Positions 8,187 through 18,198 of a DNA stretch of 64,000 bases are shown here, one piece after another (the stretch's first letter is position 1; each line of letters begins with the position of its first letter). This DNA is from Prevotella sp. Its GTDB lineage: Bacteria; Bacteroidota; Bacteroidia; Bacteroidales; Bacteroidaceae. The DNA is taken from contig JAFQQY010000046.1 in NCBI GenBank assembly GCA_017410365.1, positions 1 through 64,000 on the forward strand, in the 5' to 3' direction. The notes below the pieces were generated by a model, which did not search any database, was not told where the DNA came from, and was given only the letters and a program-made list of their open reading frames with translations. Made by a program: the position numbers and the translations under genes.

Positions 8187-9101
8187 ATGGATAACAAAAA
8201 GGTTGTTGTTGCACACCTCAGCATATTTTCTGCTTGTGCATTCTGGGGACTGATGGCTCCTGTAGGCAAGGATGCGATGACCCATGGCATAACCGGAATA
8301 GACATGGTTACGTTTCGTGTCACCGGCGCCTGTCTGCTGTTTTGGCTGACATCGCTATTTGTCAAGAAAGAACACGTAGCACGTAAGGACCTTGTGAAAC
8401 TTTTCTTCGCCGGCATATTCGGATTGGTGTTCAACCAGTGCTGCTACACGATAGGCCTTAGCATCACGTCGCCGATCAATGCCAGTATTGTCACAACAGC
8501 CATGCCAATATTTGCGATGATACTTTCGGCACTGATATTAAAAGAACCCATAACGGGCAAGAAAGCTATCGGAGTGCTGATGGGATGCAGCGGTGCATTG
8601 ATACTTATACTTACCAGTGCGGCAGCTGTCAGTTCGAAGGTCGGAGACATCCGAGGCGACTTGTTGTGCCTCTTTGCCCAGTTCTCCTTTTCCCTTTACT
8701 TGGCTTTATTCAGTCCTGTAGTCAAGCGTTATTCAGTATTCACGGTAAACAAATGGATGTTTCTTTTTGCCTCGCTAATCATCGTTCCCTTCTCTTTTAG
8801 TCACGTGGCTGCCATCGATTGGCCCAACGTGCCAGTCAAGACATGGGTAGAGGCAGGATATGTTGTACTCTTCGGTACATACATCAGTTATATACTCACG
8901 ATGATAGGCCAGCAGACCCTGCGCCCTACCGTTGTCAGCATCTACAACTATGTCCAGCCCATGGTGTCGGTAGTGGTCAGTGTCCTGACGGGCATCGGTG
9001 TTTTTCGCTGGTCGCATGCCGTGGCTGTCATCCTTGTCTTTTCCGGTGTATGGCTCGTTACGAAATCAAAGAGCCGTGCCGACATGGAGAAGCATAAATA
9101 A
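8187..9101 (+). CDS. EamA/DMT-family inner-membrane transporter
   Basis: A 304-residue protein with about ten hydrophobic segments arranged as two EamA repeats (first about residues 8-142, second about 155-295). A typical opening is CAFWGLMAPVGKDAM. Members export metabolites or amino acids across the inner membrane; the substrate cannot be told from sequence. It is followed 25 bp later by dinB on the same strand. Confidence 0.88.
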   Translation: MDNKKVVVAHLSIFSACAFWGLMAPVGKDAMTHGITGIDMVTFRVTGACLLFWLTSLFVKKEHVARKDLVKLFFAGIFGLVFNQCCYTIGLSITSPINASIVTTAMPIFAMILSALILKEPITGKKAIGVLMGCSGALILILTSAAAVSSKVGDIRGDLLCLFAQFSFSLYLALFSPVVKRYSVFTVNKWMFLFASLIIVPFSFSHVAAIDWPNVPVKTWVEAGYVVLFGTYISYILTMIGQQTLRPTVVSIYNYVQPMVSVVVSVLTGIGVFRWSHAVAVILVFSGVWLVTKSKSRADMEKHK

Positions 9102-9125
9102 AAACTTCTGCCAATCTTTGCATTT

Positions 9126-10214
9126 GTGGAGCGAAAGATAATACATATAGACATGGATGCCTTCTTTGCAGCCGTCGAGCAGCGTGACAATCCGTCGTTG
9201 CGTGGCTTGCCCATAGCCGTAGGTCATGACGGACCGCGTGGGGTAGTGTCAACGTCCAGCTATGAAGCGCGACGCTTTGGTGTTCGTTCAGCCATGTCTA
9301 TAGTAAAAGCGAAGCAACTTTGTCCCGAACTGATAATCGTGCCAGGCTCTCACGAGAAATACAAGTCCGTGTCGGAGCAGGTTCATTCTATATTTAGCGA
9401 CTATACAGATGTCATAGAACCGTTGTCAATAGATGAGGCCTTTCTCGATGTTACTAATAATAAGAAAGGTATGCCACTGGCAACAGATGTGGCGCAGGAA
9501 ATTCGCAGACGTATCCGAGAGGAGTTGCAACTGACAGCATCTGCAGGTGTATCGTATAATAAGTTTCTCGCAAAAATTGCTTCCGATTATCGCAAGCCCG
9601 ACGGCATGACTGTCATTCATCCGGACCGCGCCTTGGATTTCATAGCCAATCTTAGCATTGAGCAATTTTGGGGAGTAGGCCCCCGAACGGCAGAACGCAT
9701 GCACTATATGGGAATATTCACTGGACGAGATTTAAGGAAATGCAGCCTGGCGCATCTTCAGGAAACATTCGGCAAGATGGGACAGGTGTATTATGATTTT
9801 GCCCGAGGCATTGATTTGCGTCCAGTAGAAGTTGACTATGTGCGCAAGTCGGTTGGCTGCGAACAGACGTTCGAAACCGATATCGTCAGCAACTCTGCTG
9901 TGCTGATAGAACTCTACCATACCGTTCTCGAACTTGAACGGCGCTTGAAGAAGCAAGACTTTGACGGCAGAACATTGACATTGAAAGTGAAATATGCTGA
10001 TTTCACACAGATAACCCGCAGCATGACTCAACATAAGATGCTTCATACAAAAGATGACATCCTGCCTGTGGCCAAGCGCCTGCTAAAGGATGTGGAATAT
10101 TCAACCCTCAAACCAATCCGTCTAATAGGTCTGAGCGTCAGCAATCCCTCTTCAGAAGCCAACATGCACAGGGAAGAGTGGGTGGAGGGGTATTTGGAGT
10201 TTGAAGAGGAATAG
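9126..10214 (+). CDS. dinB: DNA polymerase IV
   Basis: A 362-residue Y-family translesion polymerase. Metal-binding acidic residues are Asp9 (IIHIDMDAFFAAVE) and Asp103/Glu104 (PLSIDEAFLDV). The steric-gate Phe is in DAFF. Thumb and helix-hairpin-helix (GVGPRTAERMHYMGI) and little-finger regions follow, giving the usual length. It starts at GTG 9126, which is needed to keep Asp9. No C-terminal QLxLF-type clamp motif is obvious; the tail ends EEWVEGYLEFEEE. Confidence 0.95.
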   Translation: MERKIIHIDMDAFFAAVEQRDNPSLRGLPIAVGHDGPRGVVSTSSYEARRFGVRSAMSIVKAKQLCPELIIVPGSHEKYKSVSEQVHSIFSDYTDVIEPLSIDEAFLDVTNNKKGMPLATDVAQEIRRRIREELQLTASAGVSYNKFLAKIASDYRKPDGMTVIHPDRALDFIANLSIEQFWGVGPRTAERMHYMGIFTGRDLRKCSLAHLQETFGKMGQVYYDFARGIDLRPVEVDYVRKSVGCEQTFETDIVSNSAVLIELYHTVLELERRLKKQDFDGRTLTLKVKYADFTQITRSMTQHKMLHTKDDILPVAKRLLKDVEYSTLKPIRLIGLSVSNPSSEANMHREEWVEGYLEFEEE

Positions 10215-10245
10215 TCAAACCTAATAACCGATTTGAGATAAAAAT

Positions 10246-10284
10246 ATACCACGGTTTAGTTTTCTCTCAACCATACCGTGGTAT
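10246..10284 (+). terminator. Terminator after dinB
   Basis: A 10-bp stem (ATACCACGGT/ACCGTGGTAT) followed by TCTTTTTCT. It may also serve alaS, which runs toward it. Confidence 0.75.
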
Positions 10285-10304
10285 TCTTTTTCTGTATAGA
10301 TTTC

Positions 10305-10362
10305 AAGCCTTATGACCTCAAGACCTTATAACCTCAAAACCTTATAACCTTAAAACCTCAAA
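10305..10362. repeat. Octanucleotide tandem repeat after alaS
   Basis: About seven 8-nt units of the ATAACCTC/AAAACCTT type end at the alaS stop codon. Confidence 0.7.
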
Positions 10363-12987
10363 TCAAATATTTGCCAATTCAATCACCTTGTCGATGGCAG
10401 CACTCAGACCGTCGGTGTTCTTGCCACCAGCAGTAGCATAGTGAGGCTGACCGCCACCGCCACCCTGAATCAGTTTCGCTGCCTCGCGAACCAACTGGCC
10501 AGCATTGAGATTGTGGTCTTTCACCATGTCGTCGCTGAGCATTACGCTGAGCATTGGCTTGTCTTGCGCAACAGTTCCGATAACGCAGAGAAGTGACTCT
10601 GGTACAGCCTGGCGAATCTTGAACACGAGGTCCTTAGCTGCTGCAGCCTCCATTGGCAACAGTGCTGTGATTACTTTCACGCCGTTCACATCGCGAGCCT
10701 TTTCGATGAGGCTGTCCTTAGCACGCTCCACTGCCTGAGCCTGGAACTGCTCGATGTCCTTCTTCATAGCATCGTGCTCGTCGATATACTTGCCGATGAC
10801 GGTCTTCAAGTCCTTTGCGTTGTTGAACAAACCACGGATAGCCTTGATTGTATCTTCAATGTTGTAGAAAAGTTCTTCGCACTCCTTGCCTGTCTTCGCT
10901 TCGATGCGGCGTATGCCGGCAGCAACAGAACTCTCTGAGATAATCTTGAACATACCAATCTTGCCTGTAGAACTTGCGTGGATACCACCGCAGAACTCGC
11001 AAGAAGGACCGAAGCGAACCACACGCACGGTGTCGCCGTACTTCTCTCCGAACAAGGCAATGGCACCAAGTTGCTTAGCCTCTTCCATTGGAATGTTGCG
11101 ATGCTCGTCGAGTGCAATGTTCTGGCGAATCATATCGTTCACCATGCGTTCTACCTGACGCAGTTCTTCGTCTGTAACCTTCTGGAAGTGAGAGAAGTCG
11201 AAGCGCAATGTGTCGTCGCTTACGAACGAACCCTTCTGCTCCACATGGTCGCCCAGTACCTGCTTCAAAGCATAGTCGAGCAAGTGGGTAGCTGTATGGT
11301 TGGCAGCACTGCCGTCGCGCTTGTCGGTATCAACGCAAGCCATGAACTCAGTTTCGATGTTCTGTGGCAGTTTCTTTACGATATGTATGCTTTGGTTGTT
11401 CTCTCGCTTGGTGTCGATGATGTCGATAGTCTCTGCTTCGTTTACCAGAACACCCTTGTCACCAACCTGTCCACCCATTTCACCATAGAAAGGGGTATAG
11501 TCAAGTACCAGTTCAAAGAACTCATTCTTCTTCTGCGTCACCTTGCGGTAGCGAAGTATGTGGCAGTTGTGCTCTGTATAGTCGTAACCAACGAACTGCT
11601 GTTCTGTTGACTCGTTTACTATAACCCAGTCTCCATTCTCCACCTGAGCAGCGTTGCGTGCACGCTCCTTCTGTTTTTGCATCTCAACATCGAACTGCTT
11701 TTCGTCAACAGTGAAACCGTTTTCGCGACAGATGAGTTCGGTGAGATCGAGAGGGAAACCGTATGTGTCGAAGAGGCGGAAAGCCTGAACACCATCAAGC
11801 TCGGTCTTGCCCTCAGCCTTGAGAGTCTCCATAGCAGTGTTCAGCATGCTGATACCCTTGTCGAGAGTGCGGAGGAAAGAATCCTCTTCTTCCTTAATCA
11901 CTCGACTGATGAGCTGCTGCTGTGCCTTCAGTTCAGGGAATGCATCGCCCATTTCGTGAACGAGGGTAGGGATGAGCTTGAACATGAATGCCTCTTTCTG
12001 TCCGAGGAAAGTGTATGCATAGCGAACGGCACGACGCAAGATACGGCGGATTACATAACCAGCCTTTGCGTTGCTTGGCAACTGACCGTCGGCAATAGAG
12101 AATGCCACGGCACGCAGGTGGTCGGCACATACGCGCATGGCAACATCTGTCTCCTCAGCCTTGCCGTATTCCATGCCGCTAATCTGCTCTTCAGCCTTGA
12201 TGATAGGCTGGAAAATGTCGGTGTCGTAGTTTGAATGCTTGCCTTGCAGCATGCGCACGAGGCGCTCGAAACCCATGCCGGTGTCGATAACATTCATAGA
12301 CAGCTTTTCGAGCGAGCCGTCAGCCTTGCGGTTGTACTGCATGAACACGAGGTTCCATATCTCGATAACCTGTGGATCGTCCATGTTTACTAGTTCACGA
12401 CCTGGTTTCTTTGCCTTCTCCTCTGGTGTGCGAGAGTCAACATGAATCTCAGAGCAAGGACCGCAAGGACCTGTATCGCCCATTTCCCAGAAGTTGTCGT
12501 GCTTGTTGCCGTTGATGATGTGGTCAGCGGGCACGTGCTTCAGCCAGTACTGCTCTGCCTCATCGTCGCGCTCAAGGTTCTCGCTTGGGTCTCCCTCGAA
12601 CACAGTAACGTAGATATCTTCAGGATTCAGTCCGATTACATCAACAAGATATTCCCATGCCATATCGATGGCACCCTGCTTGAAGTAGTCGCCAAACGAC
12701 CAGTTGCCAAGCATCTCGAACATGGTATGGTGGTATGTGTCGTGACCAACCTCCTCAAGGTCGTTGTGCTTTCCGCTCACACGCAGACACTTCTGAGTAT
12801 CCGCACGGCGGCGTGGTTCTGGGTCACGAGTACCAAGAATGATGTCTTTCCATTGGTTCATGCCCGCGTTTGTGAACATCAGCGTTGGGTCGTCTTTAAT
12901 AACCATCGGTGCCGAAGGCACGATAAGGTGTTGTTTTGACTCGAAGAATTTCTTGAACGAGTCGCGTATTTCATTAGCTGTCATCAT
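10363..12987 (-). CDS. alaS: Alanine--tRNA ligase
   Basis: About 874 residues, the full family length. The class II catalytic core opens at [13 protein letters not shown] and contains [15 protein letters not shown]. The editing domain carries HTATHLL and [13 protein letters not shown], and the C-terminal domain ends with [14 protein letters not shown]. It charges tRNA-Ala and clears mischarged Ser or Gly. I start at the ATG pair 12987/12984 (MMTANEIR) rather than six codons upstream. It has its own promoter at 13031-13039. Confidence 0.97.
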   Translation of the reverse strand: MMTANEIRDSFKKFFESKQHLIVPSAPMVIKDDPTLMFTNAGMNQWKDIILGTRDPEPRRRADTQKCLRVSGKHNDLEEVGHDTYHHTMFEMLGNWSFGDYFKQGAIDMAWEYLVDVIGLNPEDIYVTVFEGDPSENLERDDEAEQYWLKHVPADHIINGNKHDNFWEMGDTGPCGPCSEIHVDSRTPEEKAKKPGRELVNMDDPQVIEIWNLVFMQYNRKADGSLEKLSMNVIDTGMGFERLVRMLQGKHSNYDTDIFQPIIKAEEQISGMEYGKAEETDVAMRVCADHLRAVAFSIADGQLPSNAKAGYVIRRILRRAVRYAYTFLGQKEAFMFKLIPTLVHEMGDAFPELKAQQQLISRVIKEEEDSFLRTLDKGISMLNTAMETLKAEGKTELDGVQAFRLFDTYGFPLDLTELICRENGFTVDEKQFDVEMQKQKERARNAAQVENGDWVIVNESTEQQFVGYDYTEHNCHILRYRKVTQKKNEFFELVLDYTPFYGEMGGQVGDKGVLVNEAETIDIIDTKRENNQSIHIVKKLPQNIETEFMACVDTDKRDGSAANHTATHLLDYALKQVLGDHVEQKGSFVSDDTLRFDFSHFQKVTDEELRQVERMVNDMIRQNIALDEHRNIPMEEAKQLGAIALFGEKYGDTVRVVRFGPSCEFCGGIHASSTGKIGMFKIISESSVAAGIRRIEAKTGKECEELFYNIEDTIKAIRGLFNNAKDLKTVIGKYIDEHDAMKKDIEQFQAQAVERAKDSLIEKARDVNGVKVITALLPMEAAAAKDLVFKIRQAVPESLLCVIGTVAQDKPMLSVMLSDDMVKDHNLNAGQLVREAAKLIQGGGGGQPHYATAGGKNTDGLSAAIDKVIELANI

Positions 12988-13030
12988 AATCTGATATATC
13001 AAAAATGTATTTATCTTTTATAAAAGCGGT

Positions 13031-13039
13031 GCAAAGTTA
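13031..13039 (-). promoter_or_regulatory. -7 box TAACTTTGC of alaS
   Basis: Consensus match about 45 nt upstream of the alaS ATG on the minus strand. Confidence 0.6.
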
Positions 13040-13176
13040 CTCTAAAATGAGTGGATAACAAAATAATTCTTTTTTTATTTTATAAACAATGTTGTTTTAA
13101 GCCGTTAAAAGTTACTTTGTTACATTGTAGATGGTAAATTTTATGCTCTCGTTTTCGTGATTTCCGATAATTTAGT

Positions 13177-13184
13177 TAACTTTG
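13177..13184 (+). promoter_or_regulatory. -7 box TAACTTTG of the fucose operon
   Basis: Consensus match 38 nt upstream of the first fucose-operon ATG. I see no obvious operator near it. Confidence 0.6.
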
Positions 13185-13222
13185 CCAGATAAAAGACTGA
13201 AACTATTAAATATTAAAATATT

Positions 13223-14155
13223 ATGAAATATAAAGAACTGGGAAACACTGGATTGAAGATTTCCGAGATTGGTTACGGTGCGTCGTCGTTGGGTGGCGTA
13301 TTCCATTCTTTCGACGAAGGCAGAGGCATAGACTCTGTGTTCGCTGCCATAGACGCCGGCATCAATTTTATTGATGTATCGCCATATTATGGTCATTATA
13401 AGGCAGAGACCGTTTTGGGCAAGGCATTGAAGCAGATACCGCGCGATAAGTACTATCTCTCTACAAAGGTGGGACGTTACGGCGAAGACGGCAAGAATAC
13501 TTGGGACTATTCTGCAGAGCGCGTCACACGCAGTGTGTATGAGAGTATGGAGCGACTGAACATCGATTTTATAGATATTATCAATGTTCACGATGTTGAG
13601 TTTGCCGACCTCAATCAGATTGTAGATGAGACACTGCCTGCACTTGTTACCCTAAAGGAAAAAGGAGTGGTAGGTCACGTGGGTATCACCGACCTGCAAC
13701 TTGAAAATCTGAAGTGGGTGATTGAACACACGCCAAAGGGAACGGTAGAAAGCGTGCTCAACTTCTGCCACTATTGTCTGAATGACGACAAGCTAGTGGA
13801 TTTCCTTGACTTCTTCGAGGAGAACGGTGTGGGAGTCATAAGTGCTTCGCCATTCTCTATGGGACTGCTCACTGAGCGCGGTGTTCCAGCATGGCATCCG
13901 GCGCCAAAGCCATTGGTAGAGGCATGCGTAAAGGCGGCAGAGCATTGCAAGGCAAAGGGCTATCCAATTGAAAAACTGGCCATGCAGTTCTCAATCCAGA
14001 ACGACCGCATAGCATCAACACTGTTCAGCACCACACGTCCTGAAAACCTGCTGAAGAATATCGAATATATAAAAGAGTCGGCAGACGAACAACTGGTGAA
14101 GGAAGTGCAAGAGATAATCGGTGACCAGAAGCGCGTTTCTTGGGCGAATACTTAG
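13223..14155 (+). CDS. Aldo/keto reductase of the L-fucose operon
   Basis: A 310-residue NAD(P)-dependent oxidoreductase with the AKR TIM barrel. The catalytic tetrad is indicated by Asp in NFIDVSPYYG, the following Tyr, Lys in YYLSTKVGRY and His in INVHDVEF. It resembles L-galactose/L-fucose dehydrogenases. It is the first gene of a run with fucI and fucP, which supports action on L-fucose or a related 6-deoxysugar. Whether it oxidises L-fucose or reduces L-lactaldehyde from the isomerase route cannot be settled here. Confidence 0.85.
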   Translation: MKYKELGNTGLKISEIGYGASSLGGVFHSFDEGRGIDSVFAAIDAGINFIDVSPYYGHYKAETVLGKALKQIPRDKYYLSTKVGRYGEDGKNTWDYSAERVTRSVYESMERLNIDFIDIINVHDVEFADLNQIVDETLPALVTLKEKGVVGHVGITDLQLENLKWVIEHTPKGTVESVLNFCHYCLNDDKLVDFLDFFEENGVGVISASPFSMGLLTERGVPAWHPAPKPLVEACVKAAEHCKAKGYPIEKLAMQFSIQNDRIASTLFSTTRPENLLKNIEYIKESADEQLVKEVQEIIGDQKRVSWANT

Positions 14156-14160
14156 AGATA

Positions 14161-14246
14161 TAGGAAACCCTTGGAGAGACTAGGAAGACTTAGGAGAGCC
14201 TAGGAAATCCTAGGAGACCCTAGGGTTTCTAGGAAACTAGGAAAAC
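14161..14246. repeat. Decanucleotide CCTAGG tandem repeat
   Basis: Degenerate units of about 10 nt built around CCTAGGA fill the gap between the aldo/keto reductase gene and fucI. The same family recurs after fucI. Confidence 0.75.
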
Positions 14247-14274
14247 TTATAAGCAAAAACTTAAAATTTAAAAT

Positions 14275-16050
14275 ATGAGCAACTATCCAAAAATAGGAAT
14301 CCGTCCTGTTATCGATGCCCGTCAGGGTGGCATCCGCGAAGGACTTGAAGAGAAGACAATGTGTTTGGCAAAGGCTGTTGCCGAACTGATTAGTAATAAC
14401 GTACACAATGCCGATGGCACTCCTGTTGAGTGTGTCATAGCCGATGGTACCATAGGTCGCGTGGCAGAAACAGCTGCTTGTGCAGAGAAGTTTGAGAAGT
14501 GCGGCGTTGGTGCTACCATTACCGTGACATCATGCTGGTGCTATGGTTCAGAGACAATGGACATGCATCCACACTGGCCAAAGGCTGTTTGGGGATTCAA
14601 CGGAACAGAGCGCCCAGGTGCTGTTTATCTGGCAGCTGTTCTTGCCGGTCATGCACAGAAAGGCTTGCCTGCATTCGGCATCTATGGCCATGATGTACAG
14701 GACATAACAGACAACACCATTCCAGAAGACGTGGCAGAGAAGATTCTGCGCTGGGCACGCGCTGCACAGGCTGTGGCAACAATGCGCGGAAAGAGTTATC
14801 TGAGTGTAGGTAGCCAATGTATGGGTATTGCCGGTAGTATCGTTGACCAGGACTTCTTCCAGAACTATCTTGGCATGCGCAGCGAAAGCGTTGATGAGGT
14901 TGAGATACTTCGCCGTATGGATGAAGGTATCTATGATCAGGAAGAATATGCCAAGGCAATGGCATGGACAGAGAAATACTGTAAGCCAAATGAAGGTTGG
15001 GACAAGAACCGTCCAGAGAAGCAGAAGGATCGTCAAGGTAAGGATGAAGACTGGGAGTTTGTTGTTAAGATGACTATCATCATTCGTGACCTGATGTTTG
15101 GTAATCCTAAACTGCGTGAGATGGGATTCAAGGAAGAGGCTATCGGACACAATGCCATTGCTGCTGGATTCCAAGGACAGCGTCAGTGGACAGACTGGAA
15201 ACCAAATGGCGACTTCTCTGAGGCTTTGCTTTGCAGCACTTTCGACTGGAATGGAATACGTGAGGCATACGTGCTGGCTACAGAGAATGATGCTTTGAAT
15301 GGTGTGTCAATGCTCTTCGGTAAATTGCTCACAGGCTGCGGACAGATGTTCTCAGACGTTCGGACATATTGGAGTCCTGAGGCTGTTAAGCGCGTTACAG
15401 GTAAAGAACTCACAGGACTTGCTTCTGGCGGTATGATTCACCTTATCAATTCCGGTGCAACAACGCTTGACGCAACTGGTGCAAGCAAGAATGCAGAAGG
15501 CGAACCATGCATGAAACCGGCTTGGGAAATGACAGAGGCAGATGTAGAGGCTTGCCTGAAGAATACCAGTTGGATGCCAGCCGATCGTGACTATTTCCGA
15601 GGTGGCGGTTTCTCATCACACTTCCTTAGCAAGGGTGGCATGCCCGTTACAATGAGCCGTTTGAATCTTATCAAAGGTTTGGGACCGGTGCTTCAGATAG
15701 CAGAAGGATGGACAGCCGATGTTGAGCAGGACATCTTCGAAGCACTGAACATGCGTACAGACCCAACATGGCCGACAACATGGTTCGTGCCACGTCTCGA
15801 TGCAACAAAGGATGCCTTCAAGGACGTTTATTCTGTAATGAACAACTGGGGTGCCAACCATGGCGCAATCAGCTATGGACATATCGGAGCCGACTTGATA
15901 ACACTGGCTTCAATGCTTCGCATACCTGTTTGCATGCATAATGTGCCAGAAGACCAGATATTCCGTCCTGCTTGCTGGAATGCTTTCGGCATGGATAAGG
16001 AAGGCGCTGATTATAGAGCATGCCAGACTTACGGACCGGTGTATAAGTAA
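14275..16050 (+). CDS. fucI: L-fucose isomerase
   Basis: A 591-residue cytoplasmic isomerase converting L-fucose to L-fuculose, the first step of fucose breakdown. Full family length, with the typical start [21 protein letters not shown], the conserved [19 protein letters not shown] segment and a C-terminal metal/substrate region ([19 protein letters not shown]). It is followed by the fucose permease gene. The kinase and aldolase genes of the pathway are not in this window. Confidence 0.96.
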   Translation: MSNYPKIGIRPVIDARQGGIREGLEEKTMCLAKAVAELISNNVHNADGTPVECVIADGTIGRVAETAACAEKFEKCGVGATITVTSCWCYGSETMDMHPHWPKAVWGFNGTERPGAVYLAAVLAGHAQKGLPAFGIYGHDVQDITDNTIPEDVAEKILRWARAAQAVATMRGKSYLSVGSQCMGIAGSIVDQDFFQNYLGMRSESVDEVEILRRMDEGIYDQEEYAKAMAWTEKYCKPNEGWDKNRPEKQKDRQGKDEDWEFVVKMTIIIRDLMFGNPKLREMGFKEEAIGHNAIAAGFQGQRQWTDWKPNGDFSEALLCSTFDWNGIREAYVLATENDALNGVSMLFGKLLTGCGQMFSDVRTYWSPEAVKRVTGKELTGLASGGMIHLINSGATTLDATGASKNAEGEPCMKPAWEMTEADVEACLKNTSWMPADRDYFRGGGFSSHFLSKGGMPVTMSRLNLIKGLGPVLQIAEGWTADVEQDIFEALNMRTDPTWPTTWFVPRLDATKDAFKDVYSVMNNWGANHGAISYGHIGADLITLASMLRIPVCMHNVPEDQIFRPACWNAFGMDKEGADYRACQTYGPVYK

Positions 16051-16051
16051 A

Positions 16052-16146
16052 TAGCTAGGATTACCTAGGATTACCTAGGAAGCCTAGGTAATCCTAGGAC
16101 CTCCTAGAAATTCCTAGGGCATCTTAGAATATCCTAGCAGTCTAAG
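16052..16146. repeat. Second CCTAGG decanucleotide repeat
   Basis: About nine units of roughly 10 nt with a CCTAGG/CCTAGA core between fucI and fucP. Same family as 14161-14246. Confidence 0.75.
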
Positions 16147-16162
16147 ATTAAAAATAAAAACT

Positions 16163-17473
16163 ATGGAACAAAAGAAACCATTGGTACCTAAAAAGTATCT
16201 GCTGACATTTATTCTTATCACATCGCTGTTTGCGTTGTGGGGATTTGCAAATGATATCACCAATCCTATGGTGGCAGCCTTTCAGACAGTTATGGAGCTG
16301 TCGGCAGCCAAGGCTTCGATGATACAGTTTGCCTTCTATGGCGGTTATGCCACAATGGCTATACCTGCAGCGTTGTTCATACGCAAGTACAGTTATAAGA
16401 GCGGAATCCTGTTGGGACTTGGACTTTATGCCTTTGGTGCATTCCTGTTTATCCCAGCTGCTGCATATCAGGAGTTTACATTCTTCTGCCTGTCGCTGTA
16501 TATCCTTACCTTCGGTTTGGCTTTCCTTGAGACTACAGCCAATCCGTTTATCCTTTCGCTTGGTGACAAGGAAACCTCCACACGCCGACTGAATATGGCT
16601 CAGGCATTCAATCCCGTTGGTTCACTGAGCGGTATGGCAGTGGCTTCATTCCTCGTATTGCCATTCCTGCTTTCAGACAGACGCGATGCCTCAGGACAGA
16701 CATTTTTCCATACTCTCTCTGAAATGGAAAAGGCCGATATCCGCCTGCACGACTTGGCTGTAATCCGCGATCCATACGTAGCGCTTGGTCTTATTGTGCT
16801 TTGCGTCTTTGTTGTAATCGCACTGACCAAGATGCCAAAGGTTAAGGAAGAAGAAGCAATAGAAGGCGAAGTACACACGGTAAAGCAAACTTTGTCTAAT
16901 CTTTGGAATAACCATATCTATCGCAACGGAGTGTTGTCGCAGATGTTCTACGTAGGTGCTCAGATTATGGTGTGGACATTCATCATCCAGTATGCCGACC
17001 GTCTTGGCATTGACAAGGCGACAGCTCAAAAGTATAATATTGTAGCCATGTCGCTCAATCTCGGAGGCAGATTTATTGGAACATACATCATGAAGTTTGT
17101 AAACACCCGCAAACTGTTGATGATCTTCGGTATCGGTGCCTCCGTTTGCACCTTCGGCGCCATTACTATCAATGGCATATTCGGATTGTATAGTCTTGTG
17201 CTCATCAGTCTGTTTATGTCAATCATGTTCCCGTCAATCTACGGTATTGCCCTTGAGAACGTTGACACTCAAGATACTAAGCTTGGTGCAGCATTCCTGG
17301 TGATGGCAATCGTTGGCGGCGCCTTGATGCCACCGTTACAGGGAATGATTATCGACATGAAGGAGATTGCCGGCATGCCAGCCGTTAATGTCTCATTTAT
17401 GCTGCCGCTTATTTGTTTCCTTATTATAATATGTTACGGTTATAGTTCATATAAGGCGGGGCGTGTCAAGTAA
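16163..17473 (+). CDS. fucP: L-fucose:H+ symporter
   Basis: A 436-residue major facilitator superfamily permease with about 12 membrane segments. Fucose-permease features include FALWGFANDITNPMV in helix 1, the acidic-polar LAFLETTANPFI segment in helix 4 and the loop LGDKETSTRRLNMAQAFNPVG. It brings L-fucose across the inner membrane and is the last gene of the fucose operon. Confidence 0.94.
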   Translation: MEQKKPLVPKKYLLTFILITSLFALWGFANDITNPMVAAFQTVMELSAAKASMIQFAFYGGYATMAIPAALFIRKYSYKSGILLGLGLYAFGAFLFIPAAAYQEFTFFCLSLYILTFGLAFLETTANPFILSLGDKETSTRRLNMAQAFNPVGSLSGMAVASFLVLPFLLSDRRDASGQTFFHTLSEMEKADIRLHDLAVIRDPYVALGLIVLCVFVVIALTKMPKVKEEEAIEGEVHTVKQTLSNLWNNHIYRNGVLSQMFYVGAQIMVWTFIIQYADRLGIDKATAQKYNIVAMSLNLGGRFIGTYIMKFVNTRKLLMIFGIGASVCTFGAITINGIFGLYSLVLISLFMSIMFPSIYGIALENVDTQDTKLGAAFLVMAIVGGALMPPLQGMIIDMKEIAGMPAVNVSFMLPLICFLIIICYGYSSYKAGRVK

Positions 17474-17519
17474 GAGATAAAATTTGGTGCGAAGATATGT
17501 AAAGAATGATTTTTTTTGC

Positions 17520-17527
17520 TATCTTTG
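17520..17527 (+). promoter_or_regulatory. -7 box TATCTTTG of the MerR gene
   Basis: Consensus box 39 nt upstream of ATG 17567. It rules out the longer frame whose TTG lies upstream of the box. Confidence 0.6.
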
Positions 17528-17566
17528 CACCATAATTGTATATCCACAACAAGCACTCAAAAGATT

Positions 17567-17917
17567 ATGGCGCTGAATTTAAACAAAAATCTGAAGTTGT
17601 ATTACTCAATAGGTGAGGTGGCAGAGATGTTCGATCTCAATGAAAGCACTCTGAGATATTGGGAGCAGGAGTTTCCTTTCTTGAAGCCAAAGACCAGAAG
17701 TGCTAGCAAGATACGTCAGTATACAGAGAAGGATATAGAGCAGTTACGCCTTATACACAATCTGGTAAAGGTGCGTGGATTTAAACTTGCTGCTGCCAAG
17801 AAGATAATAAACAACAACCGCGATGGTGCTGACAAGACGGCAGAGGTAATCAGTAGGCTTACAGAGATAAAGGAAGAGTTGCAAGCCTTGAAAAAGCAAC
17901 TGGACTTTTTAGAATAA
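17567..17917 (+). CDS. MerR-family transcriptional regulator
   Basis: A 116-residue regulator. The MerR winged helix (YYSIGEVAEMFDLNESTLRYWEQEF) occupies the N-terminus, followed by the second wing and a C-terminal coiled coil (ISRLTEIKEELQALKKQLDF) for dimerisation. There is no ligand-binding domain or Cys metal site, so the inducer is unknown. It has its own promoter and terminator, so it is probably not part of the fucose operon. Confidence 0.9.
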   Translation: MALNLNKNLKLYYSIGEVAEMFDLNESTLRYWEQEFPFLKPKTRSASKIRQYTEKDIEQLRLIHNLVKVRGFKLAAAKKIINNNRDGADKTAEVISRLTEIKEELQALKKQLDFLE

Positions 17918-17937
17918 TCATTCTAATGATAATAAAT

Positions 17938-17975
17938 AATGGGGAGGTGCCTAGCAGCGCTTCCCCATTGTCGTT
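17938..17975 (+). terminator. Terminator after the MerR gene
   Basis: An 8-bp stem AATGGGGA/TCCCCATT with a further paired interior, followed by GTCGTTTTAC. The rest of 17976-18198 is AT-rich with no gene visible. Confidence 0.6.
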
Positions 17976-18198
17976 TTACTAATTTTTTGGTATTATCCCA
18001 AATCGGTTCATTAGACCGTAAATGTGATATTAAGAAATACTTTTTGCACTTTTGTCTATTCTTTTTGGCATATTTTTCATGTTTCTTCAGTCGTATAGCC
18101 CGCTATACTCCTTTAGAACACATAAAAAATCTTCTCAAAAAATAATATGACAAACGCACTAAAATCTAAATGACCGATTTGGGATTATTTGTTTTGGC

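Noticed and set aside
11677-12939. Long plus-strand ORFs opposite alaS
   Set aside because: They are shadows of the alaS reading frame with no recognisable protein features.
14548-15174. A 208-residue minus-strand ORF opposite fucI
   Set aside because: It is antisense to a well-conserved isomerase and has no domain features.
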